This document shows positions 27,606-35,358 of a DNA stretch of 64,000 nucleotides, in pieces (within the stretch, counting starts at the first letter, position 1; every line of letters begins with the position of its first letter). Both the position numbers and the translations under genes were made by a program. Source of the DNA: Paludibacter sp. (lineage in GTDB: Bacteria > Bacteroidota > Bacteroidia > Bacteroidales > Paludibacteraceae); the NCBI GenBank assembly GCA_019163375.1, contig JAFLKK010000001.1, forward strand, positions 230,638-294,637, read 5' to 3'. The notes under the pieces are model-generated. The model ran no database searches. It was not told the origin of the DNA and saw only the letters and a program-made list of their open reading frames with translations.

Positions 27606-30605
27606 TTAAAAATCAAGATTTAAGTTCATTGAAATTGTTCTTGGTCTTGGATAAAACTGACTGTCGAAACCGCTTGGTACTTCAGGATCTACCCCTGAAT
27701 ACTTGGTAATGGTAAATACATTTTGAACCAATGCACCGATGCGTAGATTAACGCCTTTCATGATTTTACCTACGTTATATCCCAATGTGATATTATCCAT
27801 TTTGAGGTAGGAGGCATTCTCAACAAAGTAGTCTGAGTAGAACTGACGGGTAGTGAACCCTGTTTTCAGATAATCTGAAGAAAGATTAATCAGTTCATAC
27901 GAATTATATTGCAATGTTTCCATCGATCCCTGATTTGCTTTCATGTTGTTGTACACATAGTTTCCAATGCTGGCACGCATGCTAAATCCTGCTGTCCATT
28001 TTTTATAGCTGAATTGCGAATTAAATCCAAGTATAAAATCGGGCATTGGAGAGTGGTAGCGATATAAATCTTTATCGTTCACCACGCCATCTTTGTTCAG
28101 GTCGGCATACATTCCTTCGATGGGTTTTCCGTTGCTGTCATACACTTGTTTGTTTACATAAAACATGTATGGTGCATATCCTTCGGTCATTATTTGCAAT
28201 CCTCTTCCACCTACCGATGGACCTACAAAAGAACCAATAGAGCTAGTTCCTTTTACCATCGATAAATTGGTGATTTGAACTTTTTGATAGGTTGCGTTAA
28301 AGCCTACGTTCCATGTAAAGTCTTTTGTTTTTACAGGTATAGCATTTATCGAAAACTCAACACCATTGCTTTTTACATTTCCTACGTTGGTAGTACCGGC
28401 ATCGCTAAAGTTAGCACCTGCTGCTAAAGGCACATAGGCCAATAAGTCTTTTGTTTTGCGGGTATAATAGTCTACGCTTCCCGAAATTCTGTTGTCAAAG
28501 AATCCAAAATCAATACCGGCATTGTAAGCCGTAGTAGTTTCCCACTTCAGGTTGCTGAAATAAGATGCCGGACGATAGGTGTTGTAATACGTATTTCCCA
28601 GTTTGTATTGCGCATACTCATTTCCCAGTACATATACAGGCAAATAAGAATAATTACTGATACCTTCTTGTTGTCCGGTAACACCGTATCCAAGACGAAC
28701 TTTCAAATCCGATAAAGGTTTGAAATCTTTCAGAAAACTTTCTTCTTTTGCTCTCCATGCAAAGGCAAGTGATGGGAATGTTCCCCAACGATTCTCCGGG
28801 CTATAGCGTGAAGTTCCATCACGACGAACAGTTGCTGTCAACAGGTATCTGCTGTCGAACGAATAATTCATACGGGCATAGTAGGATAGTAACACGTGAC
28901 GTTGATAGTCGGCGGCAGCTATTGATTGAACATCACCGGCTACATTCAAATCAGTATATTGTGGCGTTTCTGCCAGCCAGTTTTGATAATCATGACCAAC
29001 AGTCAGATCCAATCGACTTTTTATCGGTTCAAAGTCCTTTACATAATTCAGGTAGGCCGTAAATAATTTATTCGATTTTGTTTGAGAATAAACGGAGTTA
29101 CGTCCACCGGTCTTAAAATTAGAAGCTGCCGATTCGGGGATATAAACGCTACCGTTACCTTTAGCATAGTCATATCCAAGTGTAACGTGCGCTTTAAGCT
29201 CCGGTAAAAAATGAAGTTTGTAATCCAGATCTAAATTACTGATACTTCTTTTTACCGTACTTGTGTTGTTTTCTTGTGTCAATAACCCAAGTGGATTAAG
29301 GTTCGCTTTTACTACCGGTAAACCTGCATTGTCGATGGTCTCGTAATATCCTCCAAAGTTGGTATTGCCCGAATAAATCGGCTGGGTAGGATTGAATGCA
29401 GCAGCTGTCCAAATGGCAGTAGTATTGGCAAATTGGTTATCGTTGATAGACCCTTTTACGTTGAAATTCACTTTCAAATGATTATCGAAAAACGAAGGAG
29501 TAATCACGAAGCTTCCCGACATACGTTTTACATTATCGGTTTTCAGAATTCCGTCCTGATTCATATACCCAAATGAAGCTCTGAAAGGAACTTTTTTGGC
29601 TATACCGCCCGACACACTAAAGTTATTGTCGTTGCCGATAGCTGTTTGAAATATCTGATCGTTCCAGTTTGTGTTGGCACTTCCCAACAATGCTTTTTGA
29701 GCATCTGACCCTTTCTCGTTAATAAGATCGCGAAATTGTTGCGGTGAGAGCATATCCGCAGTACGCGTTTTTTGTTGAAGCGAGAAAGATGAACTGAAAT
29801 TGAACTTTAATTTATCCAGATTTCCTTTTTTGGTGGTTATCATCATTACTCCGTTGGAAGCTCTGGAACCATAGATAGCGGTAGAGGAAGCATCTTTCAA
29901 AATGCTGATGTTCTCAATGTCATTAGGATTCAATAAGCTTAAGAAGTTATTACCATTTCCGCTGATACCCCCATTTTCGAGAGGCACACCGTCAATTACA
30001 ATCAACGGATCGTTACTGGCATTTAATGAAGCCCCACCACGGATGCGGATAGAGCTACCCGAACTTGGAGAACCACTGTTGGACATGATTTGCACTCCGG
30101 CTACTTTCCCGTTGATAAGGTCGGTAGGGCTGCCCGAAACGCCGGGGTTAAAATCCTTGCTGCCTACGCTGGCAATAGAACCGGTCAAATCTTTTTTGCG
30201 CTGAGTACCGTAACCCACCACAATCACTTCGCTCAGTTTTCTGTCGGAAGGTTGAAGTTGAACGTTGAGTTGATTTTTTTCGGCAGTGATTCTTTGAGAA
30301 TCATAGCCAATAAATGTGTACTCCAATTGAGCATTCTCGCCCGGAACGGCGATGGTATAATTACCATCAACGCTGGTAACGGTAACGGTTGAAGTCCCGA
30401 CTACCTTAATATTGACTCCGGGCATGGGTGTGCCGAGTTCATCTTTTACTACTCCGGTAACCCTTTTCTGGGTGCCGGTCTGACTCTTTTGTTGCTGAGC
30501 CGAAAGCGACGATGTGCCGAGCAACCCCGGAGCACACAGCACGATTACAATCACTACTGCCATTCGAAGATGGCTAAGATTTACTTGATAACTGGTTTTT
30601 CTCAT
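27606..30605 (-). CDS. SusC/RagA-family TonB-dependent outer-membrane transporter
   Basis: A 999-residue outer-membrane transporter. After a signal sequence (about residues 12-36) comes a carboxypeptidase-regulatory-like domain (VTGVVKDELGTPMPGVNIKV), the TonB box region near SEVIVVGYG, the plug (IRIRGGASL and NPNDIENISILKDASSTAIYG) and the 22-strand barrel that ends in the phenylalanine expected for outer-membrane insertion. It should import galactan oligosaccharides with SusD. Its promoter is probably at 30700-30707, and a hybrid two-component regulator gene lies directly upstream on the same strand. Confidence 0.96.
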   Translation of the reverse strand: MRKTSYQVNLSHLRMAVVIVIVLCAPGLLGTSSLSAQQQKSQTGTQKRVTGVVKDELGTPMPGVNIKVVGTSTVTVTSVDGNYTIAVPGENAQLEYTFIGYDSQRITAEKNQLNVQLQPSDRKLSEVIVVGYGTQRKKDLTGSIASVGSKDFNPGVSGSPTDLINGKVAGVQIMSNSGSPSSGSSIRIRGGASLNASNDPLIVIDGVPLENGGISGNGNNFLSLLNPNDIENISILKDASSTAIYGSRASNGVMMITTKKGNLDKLKFNFSSSFSLQQKTRTADMLSPQQFRDLINEKGSDAQKALLGSANTNWNDQIFQTAIGNDNNFSVSGGIAKKVPFRASFGYMNQDGILKTDNVKRMSGSFVITPSFFDNHLKVNFNVKGSINDNQFANTTAIWTAAAFNPTQPIYSGNTNFGGYYETIDNAGLPVVKANLNPLGLLTQENNTSTVKRSISNLDLDYKLHFLPELKAHVTLGYDYAKGNGSVYIPESAASNFKTGGRNSVYSQTKSNKLFTAYLNYVKDFEPIKSRLDLTVGHDYQNWLAETPQYTDLNVAGDVQSIAAADYQRHVLLSYYARMNYSFDSRYLLTATVRRDGTSRYSPENRWGTFPSLAFAWRAKEESFLKDFKPLSDLKVRLGYGVTGQQEGISNYSYLPVYVLGNEYAQYKLGNTYYNTYRPASYFSNLKWETTTAYNAGIDFGFFDNRISGSVDYYTRKTKDLLAYVPLAAGANFSDAGTTNVGNVKSNGVEFSINAIPVKTKDFTWNVGFNATYQKVQITNLSMVKGTSSIGSFVGPSVGGRGLQIMTEGYAPYMFYVNKQVYDSNGKPIEGMYADLNKDGVVNDKDLYRYHSPMPDFILGFNSQFSYKKWTAGFSMRASIGNYVYNNMKANQGSMETLQYNSYELINLSSDYLKTGFTTRQFYSDYFVENASYLKMDNITLGYNVGKIMKGVNLRIGALVQNVFTITKYSGVDPEVPSGFDSQFYPRPRTISMNLNLDF

Positions 30606-30699
30606 GATATAATACTAGATTAATATTATTGAAGGTGTGAAACCACAGTTGTAGTGACAGAATTGCTTTGTGACTTTCCAACTGTAGATTTATGCGCTG

Positions 30700-30707
30700 C
30701 AAATTAA
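30700..30707 (-). promoter_or_regulatory. Possible -7 box for the galactan operon
   Basis: TTAATTTG on the minus strand, 95 bp upstream of the susC start, followed by CAGCGCA. The 13-bp block AATTTGCAGCGCA also occurs at the possible promoter of the regulator gene (35245-35257), which supports a common promoter start region. The first position of the consensus is off by one base, and no clear -33 element is visible. Confidence 0.45.
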
Positions 30708-30770
30708 GCGAAATAGGAGGGGGGCGGAAAGCACAAATAGGACAAAGAGCACAACAAAATGGACAATTTT

Positions 30771-30838
30771 GAAGTGTAAGGTGAAGAGGTTTAAGGGGGT
30801 AAAGTGTAAGAGTGTAAAGTGTAAAGGTGTAAGAGGAG
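30771..30838 (+). repeat. Degenerate heptamer-like array (AAGTGTA-type)
   Basis: A purine-rich run of units such as AAAGTGT, AAGAGTG and TAAAGTG with mostly 7-bp spacing between the regulator stop and susC. The period is less strict than in the other arrays. It creates a spurious reading frame with repeated LHFT, which I do not accept as a gene. Confidence 0.55.
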
Positions 30839-30859
30839 AATGGGTGTTGTGCGACGTAG

Positions 30860-30904
30860 AATTATATTCGGGGCGCGACTTCAAGTCGCGCCCCGAATAT
30901 AATT
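30860..30904 (+). repeat. Perfect 22-bp-arm palindrome after the hybrid regulator gene
   Basis: Arms 30860-30881 and 30883-30904 are perfectly complementary with a single-base centre. The core is GC-rich (GGGGCGCGACTT), the outer 8 bp are AT-rich (AATTATAT). It lies four bases past the regulator stop codon. It would make a very stable hairpin on either strand, although no T-run follows. It looks like a recently inserted REP-like palindrome and may also act as a terminator or mRNA-stabilising end. Confidence 0.9.
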
Positions 30905-30908
30905 GGAT

Positions 30909-33900
30909 TTAATTCTCCATAAACTGCTTCGGCGTTTTGTCGTACTTTGCCTGAAAGCATTTGGAGAAATAAGAGTAGTTAGAGAAACCGACCAAATACA
31001 TCACTTCTGCTACCGAGAATTTTTGTTGGGCCAGCAGCATAGCGGCTTTTTTCATTCGGATGGAGCGGATGTAATCTACCGGAGTGAGCCCGGTGAGTTG
31101 TTTTATTTTTCGGTAAATCTGCTTGGTGCTGATACCCGAAATTTCGCTCAGACTATTTACATTGAGGTCGGAGTCGGACACTCTGTCTTCAATGATTTTG
31201 GTAATGTCGGCAAGTAGTTTTTCATCCCACGATTCGGCCTCAATTTCTTTTGGCGTCGATAATACTTCCAGTCGGTGTTTATTTTCCAGTCCTTGTTTTA
31301 CTTCCAATAGCTGTTTGATGCGCAAGCTCAGCAGGTTGGTGTCGAACGGTTTTGCCACAAAAGCATTCACGCCCAGTTCTATACTTTTTTCCTCGGTGAG
31401 CTTGTCGTCTTTAGCCGTAAGCATGATAATGGGAACGAGCGCAAGCTCTTTGTTCTTTCGCAACTGACGACACATGTCCAGTCCATTCATTACCGGCATC
31501 ATTACGTCCGAAATAATGAGTTGCGGCTTTTTATTGAGGGCTTCTGTCAGTCCTGTTTTGCCATTGTGAGCCACCACACATTGGTAGTTATTGGCAAGCG
31601 CTTGAACAATAAAATAGCAAACTTCAATATTATCTTCCACTATTAATATCAAGGGTTTGTTGCTGTTCTCTATTGATTCAACACTATCCTCCGTATTCTC
31701 ATCCTGCAGTATGTTTCTGATGGGTTGTGTCTCCACCACCGGCAATTGAAGGCTAATGCTAGTGCCTTTATTTTCTTCCGATGCTATTTGGATGGATCCA
31801 TTGTGCAGTTCCACATAGTTTTTCACCAGGTACAGTCCAATGCCCGATCCCACTTTGTCGTTGGATGTTTTGCGCGACTGGAAAAAGCGGTCGAACACAA
31901 ACGGTACATCCTCAGCCGGAATACCAATGCCCGTATCGCTAATGTTGATAAGCAGTTTCCCATTGTCTTCTTCCGAATAATGAATATCGAGCGTAACACT
32001 TCCACCCTCGTTCGAAAACTTATAGGCATTTGATATCAGATTATTCAGCACCGACTCCATTTTCAGTACGTCGATGTTTACCAATACCGATTCAATGTTG
32101 GTGGCGAATACCGGCGTTATTTTCTTAGTCTGAAAAACATCTTCGTACACCGAAAAGATGCTGCGGGCAAACTCAACAAACTCCACATTCGAAAGTATGA
32201 GCGTAGAATTAGGCGATCCGTCAAATCGTTCGAACCCGATAACCTGTTGAATCAGCGCATTGAGGCGGAGTGCATTTTGATGAATCAGCGTCAGCTGTTT
32301 GTTTAGCATCGGATTCTTTGTCTCAGACATCAATTTACTGATGGGAGCAATGATAAGGCTGAGTGGCGTTTTAAACTCGTGCGAAACATTGGTGAAGAAA
32401 TCAATTTTCAGGTTCGATAATTCCAGCGATTTTTCTTTTTCAATGCGCTCAATTTTAGTAAGGTGTTTCTCCCGGTAATAATTGAATACCCAAAGCAGCA
32501 GGCTGATGATGAAGAGCGCATAAACCATTTTGGCCCAGATGCTATAATACCATGGAGGTTGAATTTTTAATTGAAAATCGAGCGACGAAAGCGGCGTTTC
32601 GTCTTCGGGATTTAGCTGCCCGATGGTTAGCGTATAGGTGCCGGGTGCCAGGTTATTGTACGATATGCGGTTGGAACCCGGTTTTACGGTGCGCCATTCG
32701 GTGTCCACGCCTTTCAATTGATAAACATATTTGTTATCCTCTTCCTGCGAGAAACTCAGATCCGAAAATTCGAAACTCAGGTTGTTCTGGTTGTAGGGCA
32801 GTGCCAGTTTATTGGCATACCGTATACTTTTTCCTTTGTAGTCCGATCCCGGCTGAAACAACCGATCGTTGACATACAAAGCTGTTAGCACTAATGGAGT
32901 AGTGCTGCTCTTTTGGTTGATAATGGAGGGCGAAAATACCACCAACCCATCTACGCATCCCAGGTACATCTCCCTGCGGAATGCATCGTAGAAAGCCGAT
33001 GTAAAAGGTTTGTTGGCCACCTTTACATAACGTATTTTCAGAGTGTTTTTATCCAACGCAAAAATTCCATCGGAAGTAGTCACCCAGATATGATTGTTTT
33101 CTTCGGTTAGCAGGTTGATACGCGTGTTCTTGAATCCATCGTATTCAATAAACTGCATTTGGTTGGTGCGTGGATTAATTCTGGTTAACCCACCAAAAAA
33201 GCCTACCCACACATTGCCCTCTTTATCGCCAATAAGACAATTGGCATTTCCGTTTGTCTGATTTTTCGTGTCGGACACTACCGGAAACTTGCTGACGATT
33301 CCAGTTTGCGTGTTTATTTTATTGATGCCGTTGTTATAGGTCAATGCCCATACATTACCTTGCAAGTCGGGCAAAACGCTATTGATAAAATTATCCGATA
33401 GTCCGTTTTTGCCCGCTTTCTTATAAAAGTTTTGTTCGGCAATATAAAAGCCGGACTTTGTATTCATCAGTTTGGCCTTATCTACCACAAAGATGCCTCC
33501 CAGACAAGTGGCTATCCACAAACGGCCTTTGTTATCTTCGAACAGGCTGTACGCCCAGTTGGCATTGCGGGTTCGGGTGCTATCCACTATATTGTAATGG
33601 ATAAACTGGCGGGTGGCGTAATCGTAACGATTGATACTGCCGTCGGTAGCTACCCAAAGATTCTGATTCCTATCCTCGTAAATACAGCGGATACGGTTGT
33701 GCGAAATAGGATAACGGGCATCGCCCAACTTGTACCAAATGCAGGTTTTCGTGTCTGCGGACGTAAATATCAGACCGTTGTTTCCACCATACCAAAAGTT
33801 GTGACGTGAATCTCTGAAGATGGATTGCATCTGATTTCCATCACCAATTCCTGTGATTTGAGATATGGGTGTGTAGCGATAGGTTTTGTTTTGTTTGGAT

Positions 33901-34904
33901 AACGAAACACCATAATCTGTCCCGAACCATGCATTTTTTTGTCGGTCGATAAATATGCTCCAGATAATATTGTTAGTCAATGATTTTCCATAGCGTGAGT
34001 CGTGGACGATGTGCTTGAGGACGTGTTGCTCTTTGTTGTAGAGGTACAGCCCGTTGTCGGTTCCCAGCAGCAGGTTCTGATGTTGATCCAGTGCCAATGA
34101 CTTAACCGAGTTGCCCGTAAATTCACCAATCCGTTCTACCGACTTAGTTGCCGGAGTATATCTGAACAAATACCCTTCAGCACCTATCCAGATGCAATTC
34201 CTCGTGGGGTCTTCCAATAATGAGTTGACCAGTAAACTATTTTTGAACGATTGAACAGGCAGGTCAATTTTCTGAAAGCGCGTTGCACCGGGACTAAGAT
34301 AACATAGCCCGTTATAGGTGCCAACAAATAAAGTATTTTGTTTCGATTTCAGAATAGAATAAATAGTGTGGTGGGGTAGTCCGGCGTTGACGGTGCTAAG
34401 TTGGTGGGTCTTTGTGTTGTATTGATATAAGCCGTTCAACGATCCTATCCACAATCGGTCACCCACCAATACCAGCGAGCGGATATCCTTGGGAAACGTG
34501 ATAGGTGTTTCTTCGTAGCTATTTGTTTCCAGGTTGTATATCCGAATACCGTTGTCGAAACCCAAAATAAGATGAAGGTCGTCCAGCAATATGCCGCAGT
34601 TTATCCGGGTGTTGGATGGATTTTTACTTTCGGTGAACGGAAAAATGTGGCGTTGCATCGTATAGCCGTTGTAGCTAAACAGTCCTTTGTCGGTACCCAT
34701 CCATATCAAACCTTGCTTGTCCTGCACAAAACAATTTACTACCGATGCATCCGATCCAAGGTATACATTGTCGAATTCGCGGTACCCTTCTTGTTGCCCG
34801 TACGACAATAGACCGATAGTGCAGAAGCCCACGAGGAAAAGGATGTGTTTAATGCTGTGTAAATAGTTGAACAGGTTTTTGAACCTGTTTTTTAGGATAG
34901 GCAT
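30909..34904 (-). CDS. Hybrid two-component system sensor/regulator (HTCS)
   Basis: A 1331-residue single-chain sensor and transcription factor of the Bacteroides HTCS type. Signal anchor near residues 18-36; periplasmic beta-propeller (reg_prop) repeats to about 690, for example IWIGSLNGLYQYN; a Y_Y_Y domain near 700-780; a transmembrane helix near 790-810; histidine kinase with His842 in VSHEFKTPLS and the ATPase block DTGIGIPAED; receiver domain with Asp1133 in IISDVMMP; and a C-terminal AraC-type DNA-binding domain. It should sense periplasmic galacto-oligosaccharides and activate the susC operon directly downstream. All phosphotransfer residues are present. Confidence 0.96.
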   Translation of the reverse strand: MPILKNRFKNLFNYLHSIKHILFLVGFCTIGLLSYGQQEGYREFDNVYLGSDASVVNCFVQDKQGLIWMGTDKGLFSYNGYTMQRHIFPFTESKNPSNTRINCGILLDDLHLILGFDNGIRIYNLETNSYEETPITFPKDIRSLVLVGDRLWIGSLNGLYQYNTKTHQLSTVNAGLPHHTIYSILKSKQNTLFVGTYNGLCYLSPGATRFQKIDLPVQSFKNSLLVNSLLEDPTRNCIWIGAEGYLFRYTPATKSVERIGEFTGNSVKSLALDQHQNLLLGTDNGLYLYNKEQHVLKHIVHDSRYGKSLTNNIIWSIFIDRQKNAWFGTDYGVSLSKQNKTYRYTPISQITGIGDGNQMQSIFRDSRHNFWYGGNNGLIFTSADTKTCIWYKLGDARYPISHNRIRCIYEDRNQNLWVATDGSINRYDYATRQFIHYNIVDSTRTRNANWAYSLFEDNKGRLWIATCLGGIFVVDKAKLMNTKSGFYIAEQNFYKKAGKNGLSDNFINSVLPDLQGNVWALTYNNGINKINTQTGIVSKFPVVSDTKNQTNGNANCLIGDKEGNVWVGFFGGLTRINPRTNQMQFIEYDGFKNTRINLLTEENNHIWVTTSDGIFALDKNTLKIRYVKVANKPFTSAFYDAFRREMYLGCVDGLVVFSPSIINQKSSTTPLVLTALYVNDRLFQPGSDYKGKSIRYANKLALPYNQNNLSFEFSDLSFSQEEDNKYVYQLKGVDTEWRTVKPGSNRISYNNLAPGTYTLTIGQLNPEDETPLSSLDFQLKIQPPWYYSIWAKMVYALFIISLLLWVFNYYREKHLTKIERIEKEKSLELSNLKIDFFTNVSHEFKTPLSLIIAPISKLMSETKNPMLNKQLTLIHQNALRLNALIQQVIGFERFDGSPNSTLILSNVEFVEFARSIFSVYEDVFQTKKITPVFATNIESVLVNIDVLKMESVLNNLISNAYKFSNEGGSVTLDIHYSEEDNGKLLINISDTGIGIPAEDVPFVFDRFFQSRKTSNDKVGSGIGLYLVKNYVELHNGSIQIASEENKGTSISLQLPVVETQPIRNILQDENTEDSVESIENSNKPLILIVEDNIEVCYFIVQALANNYQCVVAHNGKTGLTEALNKKPQLIISDVMMPVMNGLDMCRQLRKNKELALVPIIMLTAKDDKLTEEKSIELGVNAFVAKPFDTNLLSLRIKQLLEVKQGLENKHRLEVLSTPKEIEAESWDEKLLADITKIIEDRVSDSDLNVNSLSEISGISTKQIYRKIKQLTGLTPVDYIRSIRMKKAAMLLAQQKFSVAEVMYLVGFSNYSYFSKCFQAKYDKTPKQFMEN

Positions 34905-34974
34905 AAATAAAAATTGTTTTGGAAATAGGTATTAGAAAATATATAATGAACCAGAATCAAATTAAAATAAATAG

Positions 34975-35204
34975 AAGAATAGAACCTGCCTACGGTCAAT
35001 GTCATTAAGTTAAGACCTCTCCCCAGCCCTCTCCCGAGGAGAGGGAGCTAAATTACTACGGTCTGTAATTTTTGTATGAAAAGTTGATCGAAAACAGTTG
35101 TAATCCAAGTCCCTCTCCTCGGGAGAGGGATTTAGGGAGAGGTCAAATACAAAAAAATGCTTAACTTAATGACATTGTGCCTGCGGTAGGCAGGTTCTAT
35201 TCTT
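34975..35204. mobile_element. MITE-like element with 19-bp terminal inverted repeats
   Basis: Perfect inverted ends AAGAATAGAACCTGCCTAC (34975-34993) and the complement (35186-35204) bound 230 bp. Inside are further matching arms: AATGTCATTAAGTTAAG (34998-35014 with 35160-35176), GACCTCTCCC (35014-35023 with 35135-35144), and a CCCTCTCC-GGAGAGGG palindrome in each half (35027-35046 and 35111-35129). It encodes no protein. It lies between the possible regulator promoter and the regulator start, so it would be part of the leader RNA. No clear target-site duplication is visible. Confidence 0.75.
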
Positions 35205-35249
35205 TATGATAAATACGACATTCTATTCTGACTAGTACTTAGTGCGCTG

Positions 35250-35257
35250 CAAATTTA
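35250..35257 (-). promoter_or_regulatory. Predicted -7 box for the hybrid regulator gene
   Basis: TAAATTTG on the minus strand matches the TAnnTTTG consensus and is followed by CAGCGCA, as at the susC promoter. It lies 346 bp upstream of the regulator ATG, beyond the MITE-like element. Confidence 0.5.
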
Positions 35258-35292
35258 TGAAAACTTATTGAAGAATTTTGTGCTTTCGATGA

Positions 35293-35349
35293 TTAAACAA
35301 AAAACCCGCATTGTACAACGACAATGCGGGGTGGAAGTTAGGTGTGATA
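35293..35349 (-). terminator. Terminator of the orphan susC gene, copy 1 of a 57-bp direct repeat
   Basis: On the minus strand the stem built on CCCGCATTGT with a 6-nt loop is followed by a T-rich run. The 57-bp sequence is repeated at 38013-38069 with only one mismatch. It begins 10 bp after the end of the orphan SusC gene. Confidence 0.9.
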
Positions 35350-35358
35350 TTCCGGAGT

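Noticed and set aside
30690..30884. 64-codon minus-strand frame rich in LHFT-like repeats
   Set aside because: It lies over the heptamer-like array and half of the perfect palindrome; the repeated amino acids come from the DNA repeat, and there is no ribosome binding or family resemblance.
34870..34889. Small hairpin AACAGGTT-TTTG-AACCTGTT in the first codons of the hybrid regulator as a translational switch
   Set aside because: Only 8 bp per arm in AT-rich coding sequence; could be chance, and no alternative start codon nearby would make use of it.
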